Shown: positions 30,854 through 40,135, counted from the first letter of the stretch. The stretch is DNA of 64,000 nt from JAKOQB01 sp050258235 (GCA_050258235.1 JBLMYK010000329.1:5307-69306); one strand, 5' to 3'. Numbers and translations are program-made. The notes: a model not told the origin generated them from the letters alone.

Positions 30854-31465
30854 ATGAAGCTGTATTACTCGCCCAGCGCGAGCTCGCTGTCGCCCCATAT
30901 CGCGCTGAGCGAGGCTGGTCTTGCGTATGAGCTCGAACGAGTCGACCTGAAGACGAAGAAGTACGGCAAGGAAAAGGACTTTCTGAAGGTCAATCCGAAG
31001 GGCTATGTGCCGACCCTGCAGTTCGAGGACGGTACCGTGCTCACCGAAGGCCCGGCGATCCTGCAGTGGATTGCCGACCAGGTTCCGGAGCGGCATCTGG
31101 CGCCGCCGCCCGGCACGATGGAACGCTACCACCTGGTCGAGTGGCTGAACTTCATCGCCACCGAACTGCACGAGCAGTTCTCGCCGCTGTTCAGTCCCGC
31201 CAACACCGACGATCTGAAGAAGCGCCAGCGCGATCTGCTCGCGCGGCGCCTCGACTACGTTCAGGCCGCGCTCGGCGCGAAGCCGTACCTGATGGGCGAA
31301 TCGTTCACCGTCGCGGACGGCTATCTCTTCACGGTGCTCGGGTGGAGCAAGTGGGTCGACATCGACCTCACCAAATGGCCGAGGCTTGCCGAATTCATGG
31401 ACCGCGTGGCCGCACGGCCGCGCGTGCAGTCCGCGCTGGCAGCGGAAAGACCGCCGAAACGTTAA
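30854..31465 (+). CDS. Glutathione S-transferase (beta-class-like, Ser10 variant)
   Basis: A 203-residue GST. The thioredoxin-like N-domain begins MKLYYSPSASSLSPHIAL and contains the cis-Pro loop GYVPTLQFEDG and the glutathione-contact TEGPAILQWIADQ. The all-helical C-domain has the N-capping box FTVADGYLFTVLGWS. Compared with E. coli GstA (GACSL), the catalytic Cys10 of beta-class enzymes is Ser, which changes the expected chemistry. A strong GGAGGAG site precedes the ATG. It is followed 4 bp later by an unknown small gene. Confidence 0.92.
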   Translation: MKLYYSPSASSLSPHIALSEAGLAYELERVDLKTKKYGKEKDFLKVNPKGYVPTLQFEDGTVLTEGPAILQWIADQVPERHLAPPPGTMERYHLVEWLNFIATELHEQFSPLFSPANTDDLKKRQRDLLARRLDYVQAALGAKPYLMGESFTVADGYLFTVLGWSKWVDIDLTKWPRLAEFMDRVAARPRVQSALAAERPPKR

Positions 31466-31469
31466 CCCG

Positions 31470-31853
31470 ATGTCCGGTGCCGGCACGCCGCGCCTGGTGC
31501 TGCTGGACTCGGTGACGCAGGTCGAGCCGAGGCACGCCGGCTGCATCGTCGTGACCGGCTCGCACGGTGGAGCGAGCGTCGTCCGTTACGCGCGGACGGT
31601 GCCGGCGCTGCTGTATGTATTCAACGACGCCGGAGTGGGCAAGGACGAGGCGGGCGTGGCGGCACTGACGGCGCTCGAGGAGGCCGGCGTCGCGGCGGCG
31701 ACCGTGTCGCATGCGACCGCGCGTATCGGTGAAGCGAAGGACAGCTGGGAGCACGGCGTGGTGTCGCGCGCAAACGCGCAGGCGCGATCGCTTGGCGTGC
31801 ACGCCGGGCTGGCGCTGCGCGATGTGCCGGCGTTGCGGTTGGCGAACGATTGA
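31470..31853 (+). CDS. Conserved hypothetical protein (127 aa)
   Basis: A 127-residue protein, probably cytoplasmic, with alternating beta/alpha character: AGCIVVTGSHGGASVVRYA, then PALLYVFNDAGVGKDEAG, ALEEAGVAAATVSHATARIGEAKDSW. The Gly-rich GSHGG turn followed by a second strand and FNDAGVG suggests a small Rossmann-like domain. The family is not recognised and I assign no reaction. It begins 4 bp after the GST stop, so the two are probably cotranscribed, and it is convergent with the nuclease gene at 31909. Confidence 0.65.
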   Translation: MSGAGTPRLVLLDSVTQVEPRHAGCIVVTGSHGGASVVRYARTVPALLYVFNDAGVGKDEAGVAALTALEEAGVAAATVSHATARIGEAKDSWEHGVVSRANAQARSLGVHAGLALRDVPALRLAND

Positions 31854-31908
31854 ACGTCCGATTGGTAGTCGTGATCCAGCGGGTCGCTGCGGCGGCGATC
31901 GAACTGCG

Positions 31909-33336
31909 TCAATCCAGGCATAGAAGCTCGACCTCGCCGCGCGCCGCGCGCGCGAGAGCTTCGCGCGCAATGCGGTAGGCATCGACCTCGAAGAGGCGGG
32001 GCGCGGTCTGTGCCAGTTGCTGCGCCGCCTGCGGCGACTTCACGCTGCCGAGCCAGCACCAGCGGTCGAACACATGCAGGTCTTCACGAAACCGCGGCGC
32101 GTTGCGCTCGACGATCGCTACCGCGCCCGGTTGCGGCCAGCGCGGGCAGCGCCGGCCCTCCAGCAACGCCGCCGCGCGCTCGCCGTGCGCCTGCGGCGTT
32201 TCCGCGCCGACACAGGCGCCGACACAGCGCTTCAGCTGATGGTTGAAGCACGGCGCATCGGCCGCCGCGCGCCGCGCGCGGCCTTCCAGCCGCATCGTCT
32301 TCAGGCACAGGCCGTGCTCATGGGCAAGCGCAGTCAGCATGTGCCGCGCGCCGGGTCGCGAGGCGAACGGCCCGTAGTGCTCATGCAGCCGATCCAGCGG
32401 AACGTCGGCGGCCCGCACGAAGCGCGGCCGCCCGGCTTCATCGAGCGTGAAGAAGACCTGGTTCAGGCGGCGACGCAGGGCGACGTTGTGGGCCGGTAGC
32501 CGCGTCTTCACCAGTTCGGCCTCGCGCAGCAGCGCGCCGATCTCGCCCGCGGTTTCTTCCCACTCGACGCGCTGCACTTCCTGCGACAGGCGCAGGTCGG
32601 CGCCGCTGGCGTGGTCGTTGGCGAAGTGATTCGCCACGCGGTCGCGCATGTCGACGCTCTTGCCGATGTAGATCGGGTGCGCATTGGCGCCGAAGAACAG
32701 GTACACGCCGGGTGCGCCCGGAATTTCGTCGAGCGCGTGCGGCGGCAGCGCCGGCGGATTGCTCGGCCGCGCCAGCAGCTGCCCGATCGCAGCGTCGATC
32801 TCGTCGCGCGGATGGCGTTCGTACAGCCGCTGCAGCAGGCGCCACAGCACGCGCGCGTCGCCCAGCGCGCGATGGCGCTGTTCGCCGTCGAGGCCGAAGC
32901 GCGACACGATCGCATCGAGCGTGTGCGGGCCGCGGTCCGGATACAGTAGTCGCGACAGGCGCACCGTGCACAGCGTCGCCGCCTTCCACGGCATGCCGAC
33001 GCGCTCGAACTCGGCCTTCAGAAAGCCGTAATCGAAGCGCGCGTTGTGGGCGACGAATACCGCGTCGTGCAGGCGGTCGAACAGCGATTCGGACAGATCC
33101 GCGAAGGGCGGCGCGTCGCGCACCATCTCGTTCGTGATCCCGGTGAGCCACTGGATCTCCGACGGGATCGGCCTGCCCGGATTGACCAGCGACGACCATT
33201 CCTGCACCCGCCACTGGTCGCCGTCGATGTCGACGCTGACCACACCGACCTCGGTCACGCGCTCGCGCGCCGGGCTGGAGCCGGTCGTCTCGACGTCGAC
33301 GAAGCACCAGCGGGAGAACTCGCGCGACCCGAACAT
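31909..33336 (-). CDS. DnaQ-type 3'-5' exonuclease fused to a GIY-YIG (UvrC/Cho-like) domain
   Basis: A 475-residue fusion. Residues 1-185 are a DEDDh exonuclease: DVETTG with Asp14/Glu16, VFVAHNARFDYGFL, and HRALGDARVLW. Residues about 205-300 are a GIY-YIG nuclease (PGVYLFFGANAHPIYIGKSVDMRDRV) with the following UvrC-like segment FFTLDEAGRPRFVRAAD and a Cys-containing stretch (CFNHQLKRCVGACVG). The same architecture occurs in proteobacterial epsilon-like/Cho fusions thought to act in repair of bulky lesions or in editing. Its substrate is not known. The ATG lies 31 bp downstream of the copper ATPase stop. Confidence 0.92.
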   Translation of the reverse strand: MFGSREFSRWCFVDVETTGSSPARERVTEVGVVSVDIDGDQWRVQEWSSLVNPGRPIPSEIQWLTGITNEMVRDAPPFADLSESLFDRLHDAVFVAHNARFDYGFLKAEFERVGMPWKAATLCTVRLSRLLYPDRGPHTLDAIVSRFGLDGEQRHRALGDARVLWRLLQRLYERHPRDEIDAAIGQLLARPSNPPALPPHALDEIPGAPGVYLFFGANAHPIYIGKSVDMRDRVANHFANDHASGADLRLSQEVQRVEWEETAGEIGALLREAELVKTRLPAHNVALRRRLNQVFFTLDEAGRPRFVRAADVPLDRLHEHYGPFASRPGARHMLTALAHEHGLCLKTMRLEGRARRAAADAPCFNHQLKRCVGACVGAETPQAHGERAAALLEGRRCPRWPQPGAVAIVERNAPRFREDLHVFDRWCWLGSVKSPQAAQQLAQTAPRLFEVDAYRIAREALARAARGEVELLCLD

Positions 33337-33367
33337 GCGGTGCGATTCGGCGTGCGGCCCGCGCTTC

Positions 33368-35830
33368 TCAGCGCAGGCGCATGCGCTTGAGCAGCAGCGC
33401 GTTGGTCACCACGCTGACCGACGAGAACGCCATCGCCGCGCCGGCGATCACCGGCGACAGCATCCCGAACGCGGCGAGTGGAATGCCGATCACGTTGTAG
33501 AAGAACGCCCAGAACAGGTTCTGGCGGATCTTGCGCACGGTGGCGCGCGAGATCTCGATCGCGTCGGCGACCAGGCGCGGGTCGCCGCGCATCAGCGTGA
33601 TGCCGGCTGCCTCGATCGCCACGTCGGTGCCGGAGCCCATCGCGATGCCGATGTCCGCCGCGGCGAGCGCGGGGGCGTCGTTGATGCCGTCGCCGACCAT
33701 CGCGACCACGCGCCCGCCCTCCTTCAGCGCCTGCACGCGCGCGCTCTTCTCGCGCGGCAACACTCCCGCCTCGAAATGCGCCAGATCCAGCTCGCGCGCG
33801 ACATGCGCGGCGGCCGCCTGGCTGTCGCCCGACAGCATCGTCGTGTCGATGCCCATGCGGTTCAGATGCTGGACCGCGGCGCGCGCGCCGGGCTTTGGCT
33901 CGTCACCGAAGGCCACCAGGCCGAGCAGATGCACACCGTCCGGCGTGCGTTCCGCGAGCCAGGACACCGTGCGGCCCTCCGCCTCGAGCGCCTGAACCTG
34001 GGCGGCCAGGGCGTCGAGCGGCAGGCCGATTTCCTGCATCAGCCGCCGGTTGCCGAACAGCAGTTCGACCTGCGTCGCGCGTCCCTGGTCGTCGAGCAGC
34101 CGCGCGGTCGCGCCGCGACCCGCCAGCGTCTTGTGGGCCTCCGCGCGCCGGCGCGCAACGTCGCGATGTTCTTCGAGCGCGGCACCTACCGCGACCGCAA
34201 GCGGATGCGTGCTGCCGGCGCTGACCGCGGCGGCCAGTGCAAGCACCTCGCGGCCATCGAGCAGGTCATGGCCTATCACGGCGGCAACGCGCGGGCGCCC
34301 CTCCGTCAGCGTGCCGGTCTTGTCGAAGGCGACCACGCGAACGCTGCGTGCGGTTTCGAGCGCCTCCGCGTCGCGGATCAGGATGCCGTTTCTCGCCGCC
34401 ACGCCGGTGCCCGCGATGATCGCGGTCGGCGTGGCCAGCCCGAGTGCGCACGGGCAGGCGATCACGAGGACGCTGACCGCGTTGATCAGCGCGGTTTCGA
34501 AGGTCGCGCCGGCCACCATCCAGCCGATCACCGTCGCCGCCGCGATCAGCAGCACCGCCGGGACGAACACCGCGGCCACGCGGTCGACCAGGCGCTGGAT
34601 CGGTGCCTTCGCCGCCTGCGCGGTTTCGACCAGGCGGATGATGCGCGCCAGCACCGTCTCGGCGCCGACCGCGGTCGTCTCGACCTCGATGCGCCCGGTC
34701 GTGTTCAGCGAGCCGCCGGTCACCTTGTCGCCGACCTGCTTGTCCACCGGCAGGCCCTCGCCGGTCAGCATCGACTCGTCCACCGCGGTCATTCCCGCGC
34801 GCACCAGTCCGTCGACCGCGATCCGTTCACCCGGCAGCGCGACCACGATGTCGCCCAGCCGAACCTCGTCGAGCGCCACCGACTGCTCGATGCCATCGCG
34901 CAGCACGCGCGCATCGGTCGGCCGCAGTGCGCCGAGCAGGCGGATCGCCTCCGAGGTGTGATGCTTGGCGCGCGCCTCCAGCCAGCGGCCGAGAAGCACG
35001 AGCGCGATCACCACCGCGGCGGCCTCGAAGTACAGGTGCCCGCCGCGCCCCTCGTCGAGCCACAGGTACAGCGACAGGCCGTACGCGGCCAGCGTGCCGA
35101 GGGAAACCAGCAGGTCCATGTTGCCGGTTCGCGCGCGCAGCGCCTTGCCTGCGGCGACGTAGAAGCGACGCGCGCACCAGAACTGCACCGGGGTGGCGAG
35201 CAGCCATTGCAGCCACGGCGGCAGAGCGACATGGACGTGCAGCAACTGCAGCAGCATCGGCGCCACCAGCGGCGCGGCGAGCAGCAGCGCGACAATGGCA
35301 TCGCGCTTCAGCCCCGCGAGCCGGTCCTCCCGCACCGGTGTTGCCTGTTCCTGCGGCGGCTTCGCCTCGTAGCCGGCCCCGGTCACCGCCCGCACCAGGT
35401 CGCGCGCGGTCGCACTGCCGCTGACGAGATCGACGACGGCGGACTCGGACGCGAGGTTCACGCTCGCGTTCAGCACGCCCGGCACCTCGAGCAGCGCCTT
35501 CTCTACGCGTGCCACGCAGCTGGCGCAGGTCATGCCCTCGATCGCGAGCCGGATCGATTGCGTCGGCACTTCGTAGCCGGCATCGGCCACCGCGCCGCGC
35601 AATGCGGCGAGCGCGCTGCGCCGTGCGGGTGCATCCAGAGCGCCGGTTTCGACCGCGGCCGATTCGGTCGCGAGGTTCACCGCGACGCTGCGGACGCCGG
35701 GCACGCCGTTCAGCGCCTTTTCCACGTGCGCCACGCACGACGCGCAGGTCATTCCGTGCACCGGAAGGACGAGGCGTGCCGACGGCGCGCCGGTCGCGCT
35801 CAGGGTTTCGGGTCGGACGCGTTGATCCAT
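33368..35830 (-). CDS. copA: Copper-translocating P1B-type ATPase
   Basis: An 820-residue pump with two N-terminal heavy-metal-associated domains (GMTCASC at 26-32 and 99-105). Eight membrane segments include the CPC metal site (VIACPCALGLATP). The ATPase has the phosphorylation motif DKTGTLTEG, the SGDS actuator-linked motif and the hinge GDGINDAPALA. CPC with paired CxxC domains indicates Cu(I) export to the periplasm. The start is the ATG at 35830; an in-frame TTG six codons earlier is less likely. No CueR operator could be recognised in the 141 bp upstream, and no chaperone gene is adjacent. Confidence 0.94.
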   Translation of the reverse strand: MDQRVRPETLSATGAPSARLVLPVHGMTCASCVAHVEKALNGVPGVRSVAVNLATESAAVETGALDAPARRSALAALRGAVADAGYEVPTQSIRLAIEGMTCASCVARVEKALLEVPGVLNASVNLASESAVVDLVSGSATARDLVRAVTGAGYEAKPPQEQATPVREDRLAGLKRDAIVALLLAAPLVAPMLLQLLHVHVALPPWLQWLLATPVQFWCARRFYVAAGKALRARTGNMDLLVSLGTLAAYGLSLYLWLDEGRGGHLYFEAAAVVIALVLLGRWLEARAKHHTSEAIRLLGALRPTDARVLRDGIEQSVALDEVRLGDIVVALPGERIAVDGLVRAGMTAVDESMLTGEGLPVDKQVGDKVTGGSLNTTGRIEVETTAVGAETVLARIIRLVETAQAAKAPIQRLVDRVAAVFVPAVLLIAAATVIGWMVAGATFETALINAVSVLVIACPCALGLATPTAIIAGTGVAARNGILIRDAEALETARSVRVVAFDKTGTLTEGRPRVAAVIGHDLLDGREVLALAAAVSAGSTHPLAVAVGAALEEHRDVARRRAEAHKTLAGRGATARLLDDQGRATQVELLFGNRRLMQEIGLPLDALAAQVQALEAEGRTVSWLAERTPDGVHLLGLVAFGDEPKPGARAAVQHLNRMGIDTTMLSGDSQAAAAHVARELDLAHFEAGVLPREKSARVQALKEGGRVVAMVGDGINDAPALAAADIGIAMGSGTDVAIEAAGITLMRGDPRLVADAIEISRATVRKIRQNLFWAFFYNVIGIPLAAFGMLSPVIAGAAMAFSSVSVVTNALLLKRMRLR

Positions 35831-35971
35831 CGAAGCCAATCGTTTCAACAGCGCAAGCCTAGCGCGGCCAGCGCGCGCGGGGCCGGACTCGGTTTGATCC
35901 GTCGCAAGGCGATCACGGATCGCGCCAGTTTGGATTCCCTGGCGCGGCAGCGAGTTCCGACCGAGGCCCCG

Positions 35972-36478
35972 TTACGCGGGTCCGATGAAGTCGCGCTTGC
36001 CGATCTCGACGCCGTTGTGGCGCAGGATTGCGTAGGCGGTGGTGACGTGGAAATAGAAGTTCGGCATCGCCCGCTGCAGCAGATAGGGCGCGCCCTCCAG
36101 CTTGACCGTCTCGCCCCGTACCTTCAGCGTCACCTCGCGCTCGTCCGCGCCCTCGAACTGCTCCGGCTTGAAACCCTGCACGAAATCGACCGTGCGCCTG
36201 AGGCGCGCCTGCAGGTCGGCGAAGCTCGCTTCGTTGTCCTCCCATGCGGGCGGCTCCTGGCCCGCGAGCCGGCTCGTCGCTCCCTTGGCGAAATCCGATG
36301 CGAGCTGAACCTGGCGCGCGAGCGGAAACATGTCGGGGAACAGGCGCGCACTCAGCAGCACCGACGGATCGATCTTGCGGCTTTCGGCGAACGCCGCCGC
36401 CTTATCGAGGAGCGCCGACAGGTTGGTCAGCATCCGGACGAACACCGGCACGGAGGCCGTGTATGCGTTGACTTTCAT
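35972..36478 (-). CDS. DUF1993 family protein
   Basis: A 168-residue helical protein that matches the DUF1993 pattern. It begins YTASVPVFVRMLTNLSALLDKAAAFAE, has LLSARLFPDMFPLARQVQLASDFAKG, and later PNFYFHVTTAYAILRHNGVEIGKRDF. This looks like a DinB-like four-helix bundle. His residues in the last helix could bind metal, but that is untested. It starts 9 bp downstream of the SET-domain gene stop and is probably cotranscribed with it. Confidence 0.88.
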   Translation of the reverse strand: MKVNAYTASVPVFVRMLTNLSALLDKAAAFAESRKIDPSVLLSARLFPDMFPLARQVQLASDFAKGATSRLAGQEPPAWEDNEASFADLQARLRRTVDFVQGFKPEQFEGADEREVTLKVRGETVKLEGAPYLLQRAMPNFYFHVTTAYAILRHNGVEIGKRDFIGPA

Positions 36479-36486
36479 CGATTCCC

Positions 36487-36960
36487 CTAGCTGCGCTTGC
36501 GCAGGGCGAGCATCGTACCGCGGCAGTCGCGCGCGCCGCACAGGCAGCGGTACTGCCTCTTCAGCGTCGGCGTGATGCGCTCGTCGATGACCAGCGAGTA
36601 GTCGTAGAAGAGTTCCTCGCCGGGCTTGATGTCGCGCAGCGCGTCGATATACACGTGTCCGTCCTCCTCCTCGGTCTCGCAGTTCGGCGCGCACGAATGG
36701 TTGATCCAGCGCGCGGCATTGCCGCCGACGTTGGCATCGATCACGTGCTTGCCGTCTTCGAGCGAGAAGAAGAAGGTGTGGTGCGGATCGTCAGGGTCGG
36801 ACGGCGGCCGGCGATCGGCCTCCTTCCAGGTGATCACCTCGCCCTTGTATTCGATGATCCGCTCGCCCTTCCTGATGCGGCGGCCGGCGTACACGCCACG
36901 GCCGTGGATGCCCGAGTTGCGAACGATGATTTTCGGTCTGGCCTTCGATGCGACTGACAT
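36487..36960 (-). CDS. SET-domain protein lysine methyltransferase (bacterial)
   Basis: A 157-residue protein that is essentially one SET domain. It has the SAM-contact GIHGRGVYAGRRIRKGERI, the pseudoknot motif WINHSCAPNCE (NHSC at 87-90), ELFYDY at 116-121, and a post-SET zinc motif with Cys139, Cys141 and Cys146 (YRCLCGARDCRG). All catalytic elements are present, so it should transfer methyl groups from SAM to lysine. Some bacterial SET proteins act on host histones and others on own proteins; no secretion signal is visible. It is cotranscribed with DUF1993. Confidence 0.9.
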   Translation of the reverse strand: MSVASKARPKIIVRNSGIHGRGVYAGRRIRKGERIIEYKGEVITWKEADRRPPSDPDDPHHTFFFSLEDGKHVIDANVGGNAARWINHSCAPNCETEEEDGHVYIDALRDIKPGEELFYDYSLVIDERITPTLKRQYRCLCGARDCRGTMLALRKRS

Positions 36961-37017
36961 GCGGGACGCGACAGAGGTGCGGATGCGGCGCGCAAGTATG
37001 CCGCAATCCTCATGCGT

Positions 37018-37884
37018 TCACCGTGCGCCCAGCGCGGCGATGATCGCTGCGGCCTGCGCGGCGTAGCCGCCGCCGAACAGGTTGGCGTGGTTCAGCACGT
37101 GATACAGCTGATACAGCGACAGGCGTTGCAGCGCGCCTTCGCTTGGCGCGCGGGCGGCCTGGTATGCGGCATGGAACGCGCGCGGAAAACCGCCGAACAG
37201 GCGCGTCATCGCAATGTCGGTCTCGGCGTCGCCGTGGTAGGTGGCGGGATCGAAGACGACCGGCTCGCCGCGCGCATCGAACGCAAGGTTGCCGCGCCAC
37301 AGGTCGCCGTGCAGCAGCGACGCGGCCGGGGTGTGAGCCAAGAGCAGCCGGTCGCTGGCCCTGCAGGCGCGCTCCTCGAGCGCGGCCAGCGTGGCCAATC
37401 CGCGCGCCTGCGCGAAGCGGAACTGCGGCCGCAGGCGGCGCTCGCGCCAGAACTCGGCCCAGCTTGCGCACCGCGCATTGAACTGCGGCGTCGCCCCGAT
37501 CGAATTGTCGCGCGGCCAGCCATACGCCGAACTGGCGATCGCGTGCAGCGCGGCACATCGTTCGCCGGCGGCACTCCAGTCGCCGTCGGCGGCCAGGTCG
37601 ATCCACTCGAGCAGCAGGAACGCCTGTCCGTCCGCACTGCCGTGCGCGACCGGCCGCGGCGTGCGCAGCGTGCGCGTCGCGGCGATCTCGGCGAGCGCCT
37701 GCGCTTCGGCGGCAAACGGGTGTGCGGCGGCACCGAGCTTCAGGAAGAACCGATCCGTCGCCGCGTCGATGCGATAGGTCGCGCCGAACGAGCCGCCACC
37801 GAGCGCAAGGGCCGCGCGGACCGGGCCGGCGCCACTGCCGCGCAACGCCTCGTCGATCGCGGCACGCAGCGCGCCGGCGAGCAT
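37018..37884 (-). CDS. Fructosamine kinase family protein
   Basis: A 288-residue aminoglycoside-phosphotransferase-fold kinase of the fructosamine-kinase/ketosamine-3-kinase family (PF03881). It has LGGGSFGATYRIDAATDRFFLK for the ATP lobe, the catalytic loop LLHGDLWRGNLAF and the metal site DPATYHGDAETDIAM. Such enzymes phosphorylate ketosamines on glycated proteins or free amino acids so that the adduct falls off (deglycation). The ATG lies 1 bp after the stop of the membrane spermidine-synthase-like gene, so they form an operon. Confidence 0.9.
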   Translation of the reverse strand: MLAGALRAAIDEALRGSGAGPVRAALALGGGSFGATYRIDAATDRFFLKLGAAAHPFAAEAQALAEIAATRTLRTPRPVAHGSADGQAFLLLEWIDLAADGDWSAAGERCAALHAIASSAYGWPRDNSIGATPQFNARCASWAEFWRERRLRPQFRFAQARGLATLAALEERACRASDRLLLAHTPAASLLHGDLWRGNLAFDARGEPVVFDPATYHGDAETDIAMTRLFGGFPRAFHAAYQAARAPSEGALQRLSLYQLYHVLNHANLFGGGYAAQAAAIIAALGAR

Positions 37885-37885
37885 G

Positions 37886-39973
37886 TCAGTCGAACAGGGC
37901 GGATCTCAGCTCCGCCAGCGGACGCGTCTTCAGCACGTCGAGCAGGTTGTTGAACTGGTCGGTCCAGAGCGAGTACTGCGGCTGCGGCGCGATGGTCTGC
38001 ACGCGGTCCGCGAGCAGGTCGCTGTCGAACACGCGCGGGTCCTTTGCCAGCAGCACCCAGTCCGTGCTCGATGCGCCGCTCTCGTCCGACGGGGCATCGG
38101 CGACGAGCCGCACCGACAGTCCGGTGGCGACCCCGATGTTGGCCAGCACCGGCTTCAGATCGAGAAAGCGGTTCGAGACGTGGACCGCGATGATTCCGGC
38201 GGGCGCGATCTCGCGCGCATAGACCTCGATCGCCTGCCTCGTGATCAGGTGCACCGGGATCGAGTCGCTGGAGAACGCATCGATCGCCAGCACATCGAAG
38301 CGCTGCGGGCGCTGCTCGCGCAGTTCGCGCTCCATCGACAGGCGCGCGTCGCCGAGCACGAACTCGAGCCGCGCCGGCGATTCCCTCAGGTACCAGAAGC
38401 GCGTCCGCGCCAGTTCGAGCACGTCGGGGTCGAGCTCGTAGAAGCGCACCACATCGCCGGCACGGCCGTACGCCGACAGCGTGCCCACGCCGAGGCCGAC
38501 CACGCCGAGCCGGACCGGTCCGAGCTCCTGCTTGCTCTCGATCGCCAGACCGACGCCCGAACTGCGCGCGTAGTAGGTGCCGGGTTCGAACTTGTGCGGC
38601 CCGCGCACGAACTGCTCGCCATGCAGGATCACGCCATGCAGCAGGCGCCACACTTCGTGGTCGCCGCTGCCCTGGACCTTCACGCGCAGCATGCCGTAGA
38701 AATTGCGTTGCATGACGAGCACGTCGTTCCTGAGGAATTCGCGGTAGGCCAGCCCGTAGTAGCAGGTCGCGATCGATGCGATCAGCGCGGGGCCGATCAG
38801 CGCCTTCAGGCCCCACGAGAACCACAGCGCCAGCGCCGCCAGCGTTGCCAGCGCCAGCGGCAGCTCGTAATAGGCGGGAAAGATGCGCGGCGCGACCATA
38901 CCGACGAACAGGCCGCCGAGCGCGCCGCCGAGCGAAATCATCAGGTAGAACTGGGTCAGGTAGCGGGGCGCGGGCTTGCGCTGTGCGAGTTCGCCATGGC
39001 AGAACACGCAGGCCAGGAAGACGCCGATGCAATACAGCGGGATCGCGACATCGATGTCGAGCACGCCGCGCGCGGCGGACAGGCCCCAGGCCATCGCGAC
39101 CACGACGACCAGTGTCGGGAACATCCACCAGCGGCGGTCGTACCAGCCGCGGCCGCCGCGCCCCTCGAACGCGATCACGAAGCTCGCCAGATAAAGCGTC
39201 AGCGGCAGCACCCACAGGAAGGGCACCGAGGCGATGTTCTGCGTCATGTGACTGGTCGCGGCAAGCAGCATCACCGATCCGAGTGCGGACAGCGCAAGCC
39301 ACAGCGCGTAGTCGCCGGCGCGCGGTGCGTGATCATCGGTGCGCGCCGCGATCGAGTCCGTTGGCGCGGTGGCGACTCCAGCCTGCGCGCCGGACCGCGT
39401 GCGCGCCTGCCACGCGGTGAGTCCGCACACCAGCACGAACAGCGCGTACGCCGCGCTCCACGCGTACGACTGCACCGCCGACGACGCGAACGGCTCGATC
39501 GCGAACGGGAACGCGAGCAGGCCGACCAGCGAACCGAAGTTCGACAGCGCAAACAGCCGGTAGACGGTCTTCTCGGCAAACCGGTGCGCCACCCATTTCT
39601 GCAGCAGGGGTCCGGTGGTCGAAAGCAGGAAGTACGGCAGTCCGACGGTCGCGGCCAGCAGCACGATGATGCTCAGCGCCGCGTCTTCCGCGCCGGCCGG
39701 CTTCAGGGACTCGCGCGGGATGATCGGCAGGAACGCAAGGCTGGCCACCAGCAGCGCGATGTGCACCAGCGACTGGCTGCGCGCGGACAGCCGGCGCGTC
39801 AGCAGGTGCGAGTACGTGTAGCCGGCCAGCAGCAGCACCTGAAAGAACACCAGGCAGGTGGTCCAGACCGCGGAAGTGCCGCCGAACCACGGCAGGATCT
39901 GCTTGGCGACGATCGGCTGCACCAGGAACAGCAGGAACGCCGACAGCAGGATCGTGAAGGCGAACAGCGGCAT
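37886..39973 (-). CDS. Membrane-fused spermidine-synthase-like protein
   Basis: A 695-residue protein. The N-terminal about 440 residues contain 12 or so hydrophobic segments (LLSAFLLFLVQPIVAKQILPWFGGTSAVW is typical of the family). The C-terminal domain is a spermidine-synthase-like methyltransferase fold (VRLGVVGLGVGTLSAYG; FYELDPDVLELAR; FDVLAIDAFSSDSIPVHLIT). The Asp residues of aminopropyltransferases are partly replaced, so polyamine synthesis is not certain. The start is at 39973, where family similarity begins, without a clear ribosome site. Upstream DNA carries GGGACGGC repeats. It is cotranscribed with the fructosamine kinase. Confidence 0.85.
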   Translation of the reverse strand: MPLFAFTILLSAFLLFLVQPIVAKQILPWFGGTSAVWTTCLVFFQVLLLAGYTYSHLLTRRLSARSQSLVHIALLVASLAFLPIIPRESLKPAGAEDAALSIIVLLAATVGLPYFLLSTTGPLLQKWVAHRFAEKTVYRLFALSNFGSLVGLLAFPFAIEPFASSAVQSYAWSAAYALFVLVCGLTAWQARTRSGAQAGVATAPTDSIAARTDDHAPRAGDYALWLALSALGSVMLLAATSHMTQNIASVPFLWVLPLTLYLASFVIAFEGRGGRGWYDRRWWMFPTLVVVVAMAWGLSAARGVLDIDVAIPLYCIGVFLACVFCHGELAQRKPAPRYLTQFYLMISLGGALGGLFVGMVAPRIFPAYYELPLALATLAALALWFSWGLKALIGPALIASIATCYYGLAYREFLRNDVLVMQRNFYGMLRVKVQGSGDHEVWRLLHGVILHGEQFVRGPHKFEPGTYYARSSGVGLAIESKQELGPVRLGVVGLGVGTLSAYGRAGDVVRFYELDPDVLELARTRFWYLRESPARLEFVLGDARLSMERELREQRPQRFDVLAIDAFSSDSIPVHLITRQAIEVYAREIAPAGIIAVHVSNRFLDLKPVLANIGVATGLSVRLVADAPSDESGASSTDWVLLAKDPRVFDSDLLADRVQTIAPQPQYSLWTDQFNNLLDVLKTRPLAELRSALFD

Positions 39974-40135
39974 CGACGGCGGGACGGCGGGACGGCGGGT
40001 GCGGCGCGCGGGACGAAAAAGGGTCGCGGGGGAGGAGAAACGGCGCGCGATTGTCGCACGGGGTCGCGGCACATCGACTGATCCTGCGTAATCCGCCGAA
40101 GACACACCCCACTTCGACCGTTTGGCAGGCCCGGC

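Noticed and set aside
33044..36490. Very long (over 1,100 codons) plus-strand open frame opposite the nuclease, copA and DUF1993
   Set aside because: Mirrors copA and its neighbours in the complementary frame; composition is Arg/His/Gln-rich with no motif.
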